Source of the DNA: Hyphomicrobiales bacterium
GTDB taxonomy: Bacteria > Pseudomonadota > Alphaproteobacteria > Rhizobiales > Methyloligellaceae
Length of the DNA stretch: 64,000 nucleotides
Direction of reading: 5' to 3'
Assembly: GCA_021775595.1 (NCBI GenBank)
Contig: JAJFHN010000010.1
Location: forward strand, 95,996-159,995
Part shown: positions 11,288-22,269 of the stretch, piece after piece
How positions within the stretch are numbered: the stretch's first letter is position 1
Layout: every line of letters begins with the position of its first letter
Position numbers and translations under genes: made by a program
Notes under the pieces: generated by a model
What the model saw: the letters and a program-made list of their open reading frames with translations, nothing else
Told to the model about the DNA's origin: nothing
Database searches by the model: none

Positions 11288-12263
11288 TCGCGTAGAAGAG
11301 GAGCTCGATGACCTGTTTCCGCAGTCGTCATGGGTGCGCAACAAGTCGATCGCCGTGCTGTTGCCTTGCTACAATGAGGAGGCTGCAATCGCAACGGTCA
11401 TCGACGGCTTTCAGAAGGCGCTGCCGGCAGCCAAGATTTACGTCTACGACAACAATTCGACGGACGCGACGCGCGCCAATGCGGCCAAGGCCGGCGCCAT
11501 CGTCCGTTCCGAACCCCATCAGGGCAAGGGCAATGTCGTGCGGCGCATGCTGGCCGACATCGACGCCGACATCTACGTGCTGGCCGACGGCGACGCCACC
11601 TACGATCCGACCGCGGCCGGCAAATTGATCGACACGCTGGCGTCGAACAATCTGGACATGGTCGTTGGCACGAGAAACGGTGGCGGCGAGGCCTACAGGC
11701 GCGGCCACCAGTTTGGCAACCAACTCTTCAATCGCATCGTGGCGACGTTGTTCGGTCCAGGCTTCAGCGATATTTTGTCGGGCTACCGCGTGCTCTCGCG
11801 ACGCTTCGCCAAATCCTTTCCCGTCACGTCCTCGGGATTCGAGATCGAGACGGAACTCTCTGTGCATGCCCTCGATCTGAAGATTGCAACGGCGGAAATC
11901 GCGCTGCCCTATGGCGCCAGGCCCGAAGGCTCAGAGAGCAAGCTCAACACCTATCGCGACGGACTGCGTATCCTGGCGACGATTGCCATGCTCTATAAAG
12001 AGCTCAAGCCGTTCCGTTTTTTCGGCGCAATTGCCGCAGGCTTGATCCTTGTGGCGCTGGCGCTCGGGCTGCCCATTATCCACACCTTCCTGCAAACCGG
12101 CCTGGTGCCGCGCTTGCCCACTGCGGTTCTGGCAAGCGGCATCATGCAACTTGGCTTTTTCAGCTTGGGCTGCGGTTTTGTCGTGGAATCGGTGAGCCAA
12201 GGCCGTCGCGAAGCAAAACGCATGCGCTATTTGGATCTCCAGGCGATCGCCGGAAAATCATAA
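11274..12263 (+). CDS. family 2 glycosyltransferase, polyprenyl-phosphate sugar synthase type
   Basis: Protein of 329 residues. The catalytic GT-A domain starts with IAVLLPCYNEEAAIATVI, then VYDNNSTDATRANA (nucleotide-sugar site) and VLADGDATYDP with the D-x-D-like metal site; SGYRVLSRRF and SSGFEIETEL are the acceptor-region motifs of dolichol-phosphate-mannose-synthase relatives. Two hydrophobic segments close the protein (about 245-265 and 285-305). No ATG fits; TTG at 11274, preceded by GGAGAGAG at 11262-11269, gives a sensible N-terminus and a 14-base overlap with the GT87 gene. It probably transfers a sugar to polyprenyl phosphate on the cytoplasmic side. The start codon is inferred; the family is clear. 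Confidence 0.9.
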   Translation: MPKLDRVEEELDDLFPQSSWVRNKSIAVLLPCYNEEAAIATVIDGFQKALPAAKIYVYDNNSTDATRANAAKAGAIVRSEPHQGKGNVVRRMLADIDADIYVLADGDATYDPTAAGKLIDTLASNNLDMVVGTRNGGGEAYRRGHQFGNQLFNRIVATLFGPGFSDILSGYRVLSRRFAKSFPVTSSGFEIETELSVHALDLKIATAEIALPYGARPEGSESKLNTYRDGLRILATIAMLYKELKPFRFFGAIAAGLILVALALGLPIIHTFLQTGLVPRLPTAVLASGIMQLGFFSLGCGFVVESVSQGRREAKRMRYLDLQAIAGKS

Positions 12264-12685
12264 TGCGCGCGGCAGGTCACGCACACGCGGATCTAGCGAG
12301 TTTCATCCGGTTCTGCGCCGTCGGAGCGATCGGCTTTGCAGTCGATGCGGGCGTGCTGATGGCACTGCTGGCGCTCTACCCCGACGCGCTCATCGGCGCG
12401 CGGCTTGTTTCGATCCTCGTGGCGCTGACGCTGACTTGGGCGCTCAACCGGCGCCATACATTCAGTTCGCGCGACCCAAAATTAATCGCCGAATGGGGCC
12501 GCTTCACTGGCGTCAACGGCCTGGGCGCAGCACTCAATTTCGCCACTTATTCCGCACTGCTTTACGCCTTTCCAAGCACGCCACCGCTCGCCGCGCTGGC
12601 AGCCGGATCGGCGCTCGCACTCGCTTTCAACTATTTGGGCTCGCGACGGTTCGTCTTTACGGGTGGATCCTCGCGCGCGGCTTAA
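12263..12685 (+). CDS. GtrA family membrane protein
   Basis: Protein of 140 residues with four transmembrane segments (about 15-35, 42-60, 80-100, 105-125). The two conserved GtrA patterns are present: ALNRRHTF after the second helix and NYLGSRRFVF after the fourth. GtrA proteins are proposed to help carry polyprenyl-linked sugars across the inner membrane. Its ATG overlaps the TAA of the GT2 gene (TAATG), so translation is coupled. With the GT2 and GT87 proteins it makes a complete lipid-linked glycosylation module for an exported glycan or lipid. Confidence 0.92.
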   Translation: MRAAGHAHADLASFIRFCAVGAIGFAVDAGVLMALLALYPDALIGARLVSILVALTLTWALNRRHTFSSRDPKLIAEWGRFTGVNGLGAALNFATYSALLYAFPSTPPLAALAAGSALALAFNYLGSRRFVFTGGSSRAA

Positions 12686-12814
12686 TCCAACTCATGGGCC
12701 GGCAAAAGGCCAGTCTTCACAATTCCGCCATACATGGGGCGGGCCAGACACAAAATTTGTCCTCGCAGGCCTTATTCCCGGCCCACCAGCGCCTAAAAAG
12801 GATGGTTAGTAACG

Positions 12815-13342
12815 ATGCTTCTTGATGATCCGGCAAACCGAGGCAAGTTAATGAGAGTGTACGGTTCGACAAAACTCTTCCGCGACACCGCGGCTGACTT
12901 CGTCACCGGTCTTCTTATTTTCTTTGCTGTCTACGGATTGGCCTTAATTGATTCACGCCAAGCATGGCCGGCACCCTCGGGCGCCGATGTCCTGCTGGTC
13001 CACCACCAATCAAACACTGCGGGACAGCCAACAGGCGCAACCCGTGGATCTACGTCTTTGCAGTCGACAATCGATGGACGTGGCAACAGCGATAAGATCG
13101 TAATTGAAACGTTTCAACGCGCCACACCATCTCTCTCTTCTTCATCTCCAATGAAATCAGCCGGTATGCGGGTTGCTCAGCTGAGCAAATCACGTCCGGC
13201 TTATACACCGCTTGGAACAACGGCCAATAATCGCATGGGTGCACTTGCGGCTATGGCGCTGTTCTTCGCGGCAATGTGTGCGGTGACGCTGGGATTTTGG
13301 CGACACATCCGCCGCGCGTACGCCTCCCCGCGGCGGAATTAA
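12815..13342 (+). CDS. hypothetical protein with two membrane segments and a Ser/Thr-rich linker
   Basis: Reading frame of 175 codons that I do not recognise. A hydrophobic segment lies near residues 27-46 and another near 140-160, with a low-complexity linker rich in Ser, Thr, Gln and Gly between, and a basic C-terminus (RHIRRAYASPRRN). The plan, two helices joined by a periplasmic-type loop, is consistent with a small inner-membrane protein. AAGGATGG precedes the ATG at 12815 by about ten bases; an ATG at 12851 with GAGG upstream is also plausible. It lies 129 bases after the GtrA gene on the same strand. It could be a lineage-specific gene; coding status is likely but not certain. Confidence 0.6.
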   Translation: MLLDDPANRGKLMRVYGSTKLFRDTAADFVTGLLIFFAVYGLALIDSRQAWPAPSGADVLLVHHQSNTAGQPTGATRGSTSLQSTIDGRGNSDKIVIETFQRATPSLSSSSPMKSAGMRVAQLSKSRPAYTPLGTTANNRMGALAAMALFFAAMCAVTLGFWRHIRRAYASPRRN

Positions 13343-13343
13343 C

Positions 13344-13392
13344 GGGAGGAGGACCCGATGCCGGAACGGGGGCCGGCACAGTTCCTCCTCCC
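13344..13392 (+). terminator. GC-rich branched hairpin after the hypothetical membrane gene
   Basis: GGGAGGAGGA (13344-13353) pairs exactly with TCCTCCTCCC (13383-13392), enclosing an inner GCCGG / CCGGC pairing. It starts two bases after the stop codon of the 175-codon frame. Only a short pyrimidine tract follows, so a terminator role is probable rather than certain. Confidence 0.5.
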
Positions 13393-13483
13393 ACCTTTCT
13401 CCCTGATCCACAGACAGACCAAACGCAATGCGGCCGCTTGGCTGCAGTTCGTGGCGACATGACCGGTCTGTCAGACCAGCCGC

Positions 13484-14356
13484 TCACGCCTTGGCGAATT
13501 CATCGCGCCAATTTTGCGGAAGTCGACCCAGGCGTTTCTCCATAGATCGGCTCGTTGCGCTGAGCTGATGGCGCAGATGGTCGCGAAATCCCTCGGGCAT
13601 TGTCGCGCGTTGCGAAGGATTGTAGCGGCGCTTCAGGTCGCCTGGCGGCGCCAGCGCATCTTTCACACCGATAAAGCGGCAAATGCGCTCGAGTGCCACT
13701 TGGCGATCTGCATGGATATCCTCATAAAACTCAACCGCGATCTGGCCGCTATCGAACACGCGCTCGAGGTTCGCCAGCACGCCGGCGTAATCGCCATGCG
13801 CCTTGAATGATGCGGCGTCCGTCACCGTCGTAAACGCTTCAAATGAGAGCGCTCGCGCATCCATTCCAGTTTTCCGGCAGTGATGGAGGACCTGCGACCA
13901 GGCGCGTTCGACTGGATTTCGCACGATATAGAGCAGCCGCGCCTTCGGCGCCAAACGCTTGAGATGGTCGAAGCCCTCACGCCCGATCAGCGCGTATTCG
14001 GGCGTCGCCTCGCCCGCGAAAGCGCGGCCGGCGCGCTCGGCAAACAAGCTGCGATACCAGTCGTCGTCAATCGGGTCTTTCATATAGTCGCGGTACCATT
14101 CGCGTTGAGCGCGGTATTCCCCCCAACGGTGCAGCTGCGTCCAGTGCCGTTGATAGTATTTGCGGCGGCGCGAGCGACGCTTGTTATCGCTTAGGTGTTG
14201 GCTCAATCCCTGGATGTGATCGAAATAATGGATCTCCTTAACCGGCGTCATGAAGATCTCGGGATGGTTCGCCAAGACACGCGCCAACCACGTCGTCCCT
14301 GCTTTCTGAGCTCCGAGGCAAACGAAAAATCGCTCGATCGTAGCCGCGTCATTCAT
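13484..14356 (-). CDS. PAPS-dependent sulfotransferase family protein
   Basis: Protein of 290 residues. The 5'-phosphosulfate-binding loop is GAQKAGTTWLARVL near residues 15-28, and the 3'-phosphate site is YIVRNPVERAWSQVLHH in the middle, both in the form seen in bacterial and heparan-type sulfotransferases. EIHYFD and a run of basic residues (NKRRSRRRKYYQRH) follow the first motif. It should move a sulfate from PAPS to a hydroxyl of a sugar, lipid or other acceptor in the cytoplasm. The nearby glycosylation triad suggests a glycan acceptor, but it lies on the other strand and the link is only by position. Confidence 0.88.
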   Translation of the reverse strand: MNDAATIERFFVCLGAQKAGTTWLARVLANHPEIFMTPVKEIHYFDHIQGLSQHLSDNKRRSRRRKYYQRHWTQLHRWGEYRAQREWYRDYMKDPIDDDWYRSLFAERAGRAFAGEATPEYALIGREGFDHLKRLAPKARLLYIVRNPVERAWSQVLHHCRKTGMDARALSFEAFTTVTDAASFKAHGDYAGVLANLERVFDSGQIAVEFYEDIHADRQVALERICRFIGVKDALAPPGDLKRRYNPSQRATMPEGFRDHLRHQLSATSRSMEKRLGRLPQNWRDEFAKA

Positions 14357-14458
14357 TGCTGCCGGAGCCCTAAGGTGATCGATTGAGGAGCTTTATGTGA
14401 ATCCATTCGCCATGTTAGGGTCGCGCGTTTCGAATCGTATTGTGAGGCAATATCAAAA

Positions 14459-14644
14459 ATGGGAATTACTCCTCCAACCAAGATGGTTTTTCGGTTGTCG
14501 ATGGCGATCTGGATTTTTGCGCTGTTGATGTACTTCGTCAGCATTTTTACCGTTGGATTCCTCGCCACCTGTATGTTCGCATACTGGTTTGCCATGATTG
14601 CCTGGGCAGTCCTTGCAGCAGGCGTCGCTTTCAAAACCGTCTGA
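14459..14644 (+). CDS. small hypothetical membrane protein, 61 residues
   Basis: Short frame encoding a protein with two hydrophobic helices (about 14-35 and 38-58) separated by a short turn, and a Lys-Thr-Val tail. There is no convincing ribosome site before the ATG at 14459; an in-frame ATG at 14483 is an alternative. I do not recognise it. The strongly hydrophobic composition over its whole length argues that it is coding, but its small size keeps this uncertain. Confidence 0.5.
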   Translation: MGITPPTKMVFRLSMAIWIFALLMYFVSIFTVGFLATCMFAYWFAMIAWAVLAAGVAFKTV

Positions 14645-14722
14645 CAACAATTGGTGGTCGCCCGTTTGCTGGTTCAGCACGGGCGCCCAGCCATTGGCTT
14701 GCGAGCGTTGGCGTCAAACGCC

Positions 14723-15259
14723 TCAGCGGGCCTGCGCGATGCGCTGTTCGAGGCGCGCCAGACCAGCCTCGTAATCAGCGCCGATCCAGCGATCGAACAT
14801 CAAGCCAATCCAACGCATCATCGGATTGTTTCCGACATCGGTCGAAAAGCCCCAAGTCACCTTGGTGCCCGCACCCGAGGGTTCGAGCGTGAAATCAGCC
14901 TCACCGCCGCCCTGCCCTTCGAACGACAGCACGACTTTGAGATACTTGTTGGGATCGCTCTCGATGATTTCTTGAGATCCCGTGCCGACCTCGGGATTGT
15001 CGCTGCGCCACGTCATGCGCGCACCAACGCCTTGGGGTGGTCCCTCAAACGTGTAGACGGTCTTGGGATCGCGTGCTGCCCAGGGTGACCACTCGTTGAA
15101 CTTTCTATAGTCGTTCAAATAAGGAAACACGTCGGCCTCCGGCGCATTGATCACCCGCGAACGCGCGACTGAAATATTCTGTGGCAACGCGAAACTCACC
15201 GCCACCAAAACGGCGGCAAGCAAAACGAGACCCAGGCCCAAACGCTTGATCGGATTCAT
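14723..15259 (-). CDS. SRPBCC (START-like) family protein, membrane-anchored
   Basis: Protein of 178 residues. One hydrophobic segment (8-27) probably anchors it, followed by the SRPBCC pattern: VARSRVINAPEADVFPYLNDYRKFNEWSPW split over residues about 32-60, FEGPPQGVGARMTW, and a C-terminal amphipathic helix. This polyketide-cyclase / START-like fold binds hydrophobic ligands. The motif FNEWSPWAARDP is typical of the subgroup. No neighbour on the same strand suggests a partner. Function unknown. Confidence 0.85.
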   Translation of the reverse strand: MNPIKRLGLGLVLLAAVLVAVSFALPQNISVARSRVINAPEADVFPYLNDYRKFNEWSPWAARDPKTVYTFEGPPQGVGARMTWRSDNPEVGTGSQEIIESDPNKYLKVVLSFEGQGGGEADFTLEPSGAGTKVTWGFSTDVGNNPMMRWIGLMFDRWIGADYEAGLARLEQRIAQAR

Positions 15260-15464
15260 TGCCTTTTCCTCTTCAAGTCGAGCTGACGAGCATGCTTGGA
15301 AGCGGGCATGTCAACAGCTGCGGGATTGCTAACGCCCGCTGTCGCTCACATAATGCAACTGGCGCACCGGCGCCACCCCGTATCAGCGTCACAAACCGGT
15401 CCCAAGCGCTGCTGGCGGCACATGTGCCGCCCAGTGGCGAGAAAAAATCCAAGGAGACATGATC

Positions 15465-15635
15465 GTGAATCTGAGCGCACCGACGTTCCCAATTTTTGTT
15501 ATTTCTCTCGTGCTTTTCCTGCTAGCGGTTATCGGCATGTTCATTCCGCTTCCCTTCGTCTCAGGCAATGCACTGTGGCTTGCGTTGATAGCTTATGTCG
15601 TTTTGCTCGTGGGCAATGTGGCAAAGGGTCTGTAG
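15465..15635 (+). CDS. small two-helix membrane protein, 56 residues
   Basis: AAGGAG at 15451-15456 decides the start: it is eight bases before GTG at 15465 but only two before the in-frame ATG at 15459, so GTG is preferred. The product has hydrophobic segments at about 8-28 and 34-52 joined by a short Pro-Phe-Val-Ser-Gly-Asn turn, and ends Ala-Lys-Gly-Leu. It has the look of a conserved alphaproteobacterial two-helix inner-membrane protein, but I cannot name a family. It stands alone between SRPBCC (-) and a membrane-protein gene (+). Confidence 0.65.
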   Translation: MNLSAPTFPIFVISLVLFLLAVIGMFIPLPFVSGNALWLALIAYVVLLVGNVAKGL

Positions 15636-15863
15636 CGGAGAGCCAAAGCTCGGCACGACAAATGAGCCGCGCGCGGCCGCCTGGTTTGGCGGCGCGCGGC
15701 GCATGGTTCCGGCGGCGTGGCCTGCGCTCAATCGTTTTCGATGAAGAGAAGCGATAACGCGGAGTTGACCACGCCCCATTTAGTGCTCTGAAGCGTTGTT
15801 CGGACAACTCGTGCTAAGATATGACGCACAAGTAACCGACGGCTGTTTCCTTTCGAGGTTCGT

Positions 15864-16982
15864 ATGTTTTTGTATCTCGGCTGGGACGAGGCAATTCTTG
15901 CAGGACAGCTAAGCGTCGACTTAACAAAGCTGCCGGCAATGGCCGAGATTTCCCCAGCTCGTGGACCAATGCTGGTCAAACTACTTTTGGCGGTGATGTG
16001 GCTTCTGCTGTCGCTAGCCATATTCTCGACATTTGCGCCAGCGCCAATTCGCATCAAAATGTTCTTGCTGGTGCCGCCGTTGGGCGGTCTCGCTATGATT
16101 GCGATGTCGCTTTACGGCCTAATGCGCAGACGCCGGGTCCGCTTCGGCGAAGATCGCGTCGTGGTGCAAGACAGACACTGGTGGCGCAGCGTTGCTTGGT
16201 CGGCTCCCTATTTTGCCTTTCAGGGTGTGCGGTTGCGCAAGAAACTCATCAATGGCGGACCTACCGACCGCACTTTCCATATCGTCGAGCTGACCCACCC
16301 CAATCCAGCCATGTCGCTGCCGTTGCTGGTCACACACAATGAGCCGCCGCCACGCTCGGCCCTGGTGAGTGTGGCAAAATTGTTCGGACTGTCAGTGCTG
16401 GATGACGACAATGCCGCCGAGGCATTCATGACGCAGGCCAAGGTATTCAATCGGCCGTTACGTGACCTGCCGCACGACCACAATCTGGCCGATCTCTACG
16501 ACACCGGCGAGCCCTTACCGCGTGAATTGCAGGTCCAGAATGGGCCGGACGACACGCTCGCCGTCACGGTTTGGCCCCGTCGACCCTCGCGTGCCTGGCA
16601 GGTTGCTCTCGTCATTGGATCGCTATTGCTGCTGCTGTTCACCATTGCTCTGACGAACATCGTGATCCTGGTGGATATTCTGGTCGTTGTGGCGATCGCG
16701 GCGTATGTCCTGGTGAACGGATGGCGCCGACGACGGCGTATAATCTTGAGTCACGAGGAGCTGATATGGGAGCCGCCCTCTTTGAATATCTCCGGCCAGA
16801 CCGCCAGCCGGGTGAAGCTCTCAAATATTCGAGGAATATATATCGAGCAGCCCCAACCCAACGGCACGCCTCATATCGAAATTCGAACGGCGCGGGACAG
16901 CATATTCCTGGGCCAAGGTCTCTCACCTGATTCACTTGATTGGCTGCGCCGGTTTCTGCTCTCGGCCATTGTGACCGCTTGA
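15864..16982 (+). CDS. hypothetical membrane protein, possible tandem PH-like domains
   Basis: Protein of 372 residues, not assigned to a family. Two hydrophobic segments near 38-58 and 66-87 precede a soluble beta-rich part (RRRRVRFGEDRVVVQDRHWW onward). A second pair of hydrophobic segments (about 245-262 and 266-282) is followed by another beta-rich part with a similar opening (RRRRIILSHEELIWEPP). The repeated plan, two helices then a basic RRRR and a beta domain, resembles bacterial PH-like proteins and suggests an internal duplication. GAGG before the ATG supports the start. Neighbours give no hint of function. Confidence 0.75.
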   Translation: MFLYLGWDEAILAGQLSVDLTKLPAMAEISPARGPMLVKLLLAVMWLLLSLAIFSTFAPAPIRIKMFLLVPPLGGLAMIAMSLYGLMRRRRVRFGEDRVVVQDRHWWRSVAWSAPYFAFQGVRLRKKLINGGPTDRTFHIVELTHPNPAMSLPLLVTHNEPPPRSALVSVAKLFGLSVLDDDNAAEAFMTQAKVFNRPLRDLPHDHNLADLYDTGEPLPRELQVQNGPDDTLAVTVWPRRPSRAWQVALVIGSLLLLLFTIALTNIVILVDILVVVAIAAYVLVNGWRRRRRIILSHEELIWEPPSLNISGQTASRVKLSNIRGIYIEQPQPNGTPHIEIRTARDSIFLGQGLSPDSLDWLRRFLLSAIVTA

Positions 16983-17038
16983 GAGACGGCTGCCGCACAC
17001 CCTAGCCAGCGACGGAATGAGCCGTCATATTCAGTGTC

Positions 17039-19393
<2,355 letters not shown>

Positions 19394-19440
19394 AGGCGCG
19401 GTCCAATCGTCTCGCGCCGTAGGCATCGTGGGAGACCAAT

Positions 19441-20265
19441 ATGGCGACAGCAATCGGCCGAACCATCTTGATACTCGTCTGTGTGGGCTTTCTCGCCGGC
19501 CAGTTCGCGCCGGCATTGCGCGCCGAGGAACGCACCGATGATTTCTTCCAGGTGGTCTTCGACGTGACGCCGAAAGCCGCGCCGGGCTTCGAGCAAGCCT
19601 TCGGCTATGCCGTCTTTATTCGCTACGACGGCAAGCAGATCCTGTTTGATACCGGCGCCAATCCGGACGTGCTCGCCAAGAATTTGAAACGGGCGGGCAT
19701 CGCCCTCGAAGACCTCGATGTCGTCGCGGTCAGCCATCGCGATAACGATCATGCCGGCGGGCTGCCATTGATACGAAAGGCGCGCCCGGACCTGAAGGTG
19801 ATCGTGCCCGAAGGTGACACGCTTGATGGCGGTCCCGTCGCGCCGCTCGCCGACCACATGGCGCTATCGGCCAATGTGCATCTGATCCGCACCCACGTCG
19901 ATAAACCGGCCATGGGCATCACGGACGAGCTTTCACTTGTCATCACCACGCAAAAGGGCCCCTACCTGATCACCGCCTGTTCGCACACGGGCCTGCCAAC
20001 GATCCTCGACAAGGCCATCGAGGTAGCGGGCCAGGACATCTTCTTCCAGACCGGCGGTACCATGTATAAGTTTCGCTCGATGGAAAACACGAAGTCAGTG
20101 GTCAAGCACTTGAAGAAACGCAAGCTTGCCCAGGTGAGCCCTGGCCATTGCGGCATCGACCACGGCGCCATGCAACTCCTGGAGGAGAGCTGGGGCGAAG
20201 GTTATGTCGCCTCGAAACTCGGCGAGCGCGTCACGCTGCCACCCCCGCCATCGGCTGGCGGCTGA
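19441..20265 (+). CDS. exported metallo-beta-lactamase-fold hydrolase
   Basis: Protein of 274 residues with a signal peptide (about 1-27, ending ALRA). The metal motif is SHRDNDHAGG: the usual H-x-H-x-D-H has Asp or Asn where the second His is expected, so the first zinc site is altered. Later ligands appear as ACSHTGL and SPGHCGIDHG. This arrangement belongs to the 7,8-dihydropterin-synthase-like group of MBL proteins. GGGAG precedes the ATG. An SRPBCC and a VOC gene follow on the same strand with short gaps, so the three may form an operon; the substrate is unknown. Confidence 0.88.
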   Translation: MATAIGRTILILVCVGFLAGQFAPALRAEERTDDFFQVVFDVTPKAAPGFEQAFGYAVFIRYDGKQILFDTGANPDVLAKNLKRAGIALEDLDVVAVSHRDNDHAGGLPLIRKARPDLKVIVPEGDTLDGGPVAPLADHMALSANVHLIRTHVDKPAMGITDELSLVITTQKGPYLITACSHTGLPTILDKAIEVAGQDIFFQTGGTMYKFRSMENTKSVVKHLKKRKLAQVSPGHCGIDHGAMQLLEESWGEGYVASKLGERVTLPPPPSAGG

Positions 20266-20321
20266 GACCACATCGCGAGCCGAACAACGCCTGCAAAAAA
20301 TAAACGCCTAAGGAGAGTTCC

Positions 20322-20747
20322 ATGCCAGATGTACATGCTTCACTCGTTATCGACGCGCCGATCGCGCAAGTCTGGGAGCAGATCAAAGACTTTCACGATT
20401 TTTCCTGGGCGCCTGGCATCGTCACGTCATGCGAGGATGTCGGCGACACGCCTGGAAATGCGCCGGGCGCCAAGCGGCTCATCAACGAAGCCTTGGTTGA
20501 CCGCTTGCTGGAATACGATGCGGGCGCGCATGGCTACAAATACGCCATCGAAGAAGCGCCCTCACCTGTATCGCCAGCTGAGGTGAGCAATTTTGTCGGC
20601 CATCTACGTCTGTCTCCGACGGGCGACAATCAAACCTTGGCGGAATACAGCGGCAGCTGGGAGGCCCAGGATGACGCGGCCGTCGAATTCATGGACGGAA
20701 TCTATTCGGGACTGTTGAAGGAACTGGCTCAGCAGGCCAACTCCTGA
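20322..20747 (+). CDS. SRPBCC family protein
   Basis: Protein of 141 residues of the polyketide-cyclase / START-like fold. It opens with the usual first strand and helix (ASLVIDAPIAQVWEQIKDF), then a Phe-Ser-Trp turn and the middle beta-sheet, and ends with the long C-terminal helix that covers the ligand cavity (SGLLKELAQQ). AAGGAGAG eight bases upstream of the ATG gives a strong start. Only 16 bases separate it from the VOC gene downstream. Such proteins bind small hydrophobic ligands; the ligand here is unknown. Confidence 0.87.
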   Translation: MPDVHASLVIDAPIAQVWEQIKDFHDFSWAPGIVTSCEDVGDTPGNAPGAKRLINEALVDRLLEYDAGAHGYKYAIEEAPSPVSPAEVSNFVGHLRLSPTGDNQTLAEYSGSWEAQDDAAVEFMDGIYSGLLKELAQQANS

Positions 20748-20763
20748 GTTTCGCGACAACTTG

Positions 20764-21315
20764 ATGGCAAAACTTCAATCCCAAGGCGTCCACCACATCA
20801 CGCTGGTGGGCGCCGACCGCCAAACCTCGATCGACTTTTGGGAAGGCGTGCTCGGCATGCCGTTTGTATTTGAACAGCCCAATCTCGACGATCCGGAACA
20901 AAACCACCTGTATTTTGACCCGGGCGATGGCCGGCTGATTACGATTTTTACCGAAGAGACGCGCAAAGCAGAAAGCGCGCCCAACCCAAATGGCATAGGC
21001 AATTTGCACCACATCGCCTTTGCCGTCTCGCGGGCAACCTATATCCAAGCCCAAAACCGGCTTGATGAGCGCGGCATTTTGCACTCGGGCGAAGTGGACC
21101 GCGGTTTCATGGATTCAATCTATTTTCGCGACCCGCTGGGTCAGCTGATCGAACTTGCCTGCTACAAGTTCGAGCCTCCGGCCGGCTGCAGCCATGCAGA
21201 CGTATTGCGCGAAGCCCACAGTATTCGCACTGCAGCAAAAGCGATCAATATCGACAGCGAGCATCTGGCCGACGCAATTGAAGCGTTGAGCAAAGGCGCC
21301 AAAACCGTCAAATAG
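20764..21315 (+). CDS. VOC-family protein, ring-cleaving dioxygenase-like
   Basis: Protein of 183 residues with the paired beta-alpha-beta modules of the vicinal-oxygen-chelate fold. GVHHITLVGADRQTSIDFW at the N-terminus gives the first metal histidine, NLHHIAFAV gives the second (residues about 81-83), and IELACYKFEPP supplies the glutamate, together a 2-His-1-Glu metal site as in extradiol dioxygenases and glyoxalases. A tail of about 40 residues follows the fold. The ATG at 20764 is preferred to the TTG three bases earlier. It is probably the last gene of the MBL-SRPBCC-VOC operon. Substrate unknown. Confidence 0.87.
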   Translation: MAKLQSQGVHHITLVGADRQTSIDFWEGVLGMPFVFEQPNLDDPEQNHLYFDPGDGRLITIFTEETRKAESAPNPNGIGNLHHIAFAVSRATYIQAQNRLDERGILHSGEVDRGFMDSIYFRDPLGQLIELACYKFEPPAGCSHADVLREAHSIRTAAKAINIDSEHLADAIEALSKGAKTVK

Positions 21316-21437
21316 ATTACAGTTTCTTCATCATTAGCTTAAGACGCCACATAAGCGCCGCTATTGATTCGCCGAATCCTTCTCATATTCCCTCACCAAT
21401 ACTGAGTTTTTTGAAGATATTCTGATATTTTCTCTTC

Positions 21438-21477
21438 ATTCTGAGGCGAAGTTGCTGCCTAATTAACGCCTCAGAAT
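21438..21477 (+). terminator. hairpin after the VOC gene
   Basis: ATTCTGAGGCG (21438-21448) and its exact complement (21467-21477) form an 11-pair stem with an 18-base AT-rich loop. It lies 120 bases after the VOC stop in an AT-rich spacer and 130 bases before the RlpA gene, so it may end the former operon or sit in the leader of the latter. The rest of the spacer holds nothing I can identify. Confidence 0.5.
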
Positions 21478-21608
21478 TTCCACGAGCGATTCACGATTTC
21501 GCCCCGTTCTCCAATACATTCCCGCATCGCACAATAAATACAACCGAACCGATTCGCGCGGCGTCTCCTAGAGGCGCGGTGAAGAGAATCATGTGGAGAT
21601 TGAATGTA

Positions 21609-22001
21609 ATGAAGATGCGGATTATTTCGATCGGCGCACTGGCGCTGGTGGCGACGGCGGGTCTCTCTGTTGCCAAACAAGGCTTCATTCAGCAGTGCGG
21701 AACTGCCTCTTGGTACGCGCTCACCTCGCCAACGGCCAATGGCGAGACTGCAGATCCAGACGCCATGACGGCAGCGCACAGGTCGCTGCCCTTCGGCACG
21801 TCGGTGAGAGTGGAAAATCTGCAGAACGGTCGCGCCCTGAGACTGCGCGTTAATGACCGCGGACCCTTTATCGACGGGCGTATCATCGATGTCACTCGCG
21901 CTGCTGCCGACAGGCTGGGCTTCAAGGATCAAGGCACGGTGCGCGTGCGCGTCACGGTCGCCGATGCAAGGCCCGATGGGCGCCGCAGCGGGTGCTCATA
22001 A
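21609..22001 (+). CDS. RlpA-like double-psi beta-barrel protein
   Basis: Protein of about 130 residues with a signal segment (first 20) and one RlpA domain: CGTASWYAL, TANGETADPDAMTAAHRSLP, GTSVRVENLQNGRALRLRVN and NDRGPFIDGRIIDV, in which the Asn-Asp-Arg-Gly-Pro turn is the family hallmark. RlpA proteins bind or cleave peptidoglycan strands without peptide stems at the septum; this one lacks the C-terminal SPOR domain and has a short Cys-Ser end, so it is a minimal form. The start is uncertain: ATG at 21609 is chosen for the signal peptide, but in-frame ATGs lie at 21579 and 21591. Confidence 0.87.
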   Translation: MKMRIISIGALALVATAGLSVAKQGFIQQCGTASWYALTSPTANGETADPDAMTAAHRSLPFGTSVRVENLQNGRALRLRVNDRGPFIDGRIIDVTRAAADRLGFKDQGTVRVRVTVADARPDGRRSGCS

Positions 22002-22269
22002 GGCCGCGGCGAGGCCACTTTTCTGCGCTAGGTATGGGAACAGCAGACCTGACTGCGAGCCTCGCGCACATTTTGCGACGGAAATGTCCCGCCGAAACGA
22101 TTGAAGGCGGGGCCTCGGAAAATGCCGAAGGTTTCGGGGACGTGCCCCGTTCAGCGTCCGTTCATGTTTCGGCGCGCAAAATGCGCTGAAGATACGAAGC
22201 AGACACGTCAATCATTCGCGCTTAGCCATCGGCAATGTGCCGGTGAACCAGAAAAGGGGGAGTGACCCA

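Noticed and set aside
12826..12852. TGATCC followed after 15 bases by GTTAAT within the hypothetical membrane gene
   Set aside because: The -10 lacks CGTA and the site is inside a coding frame.
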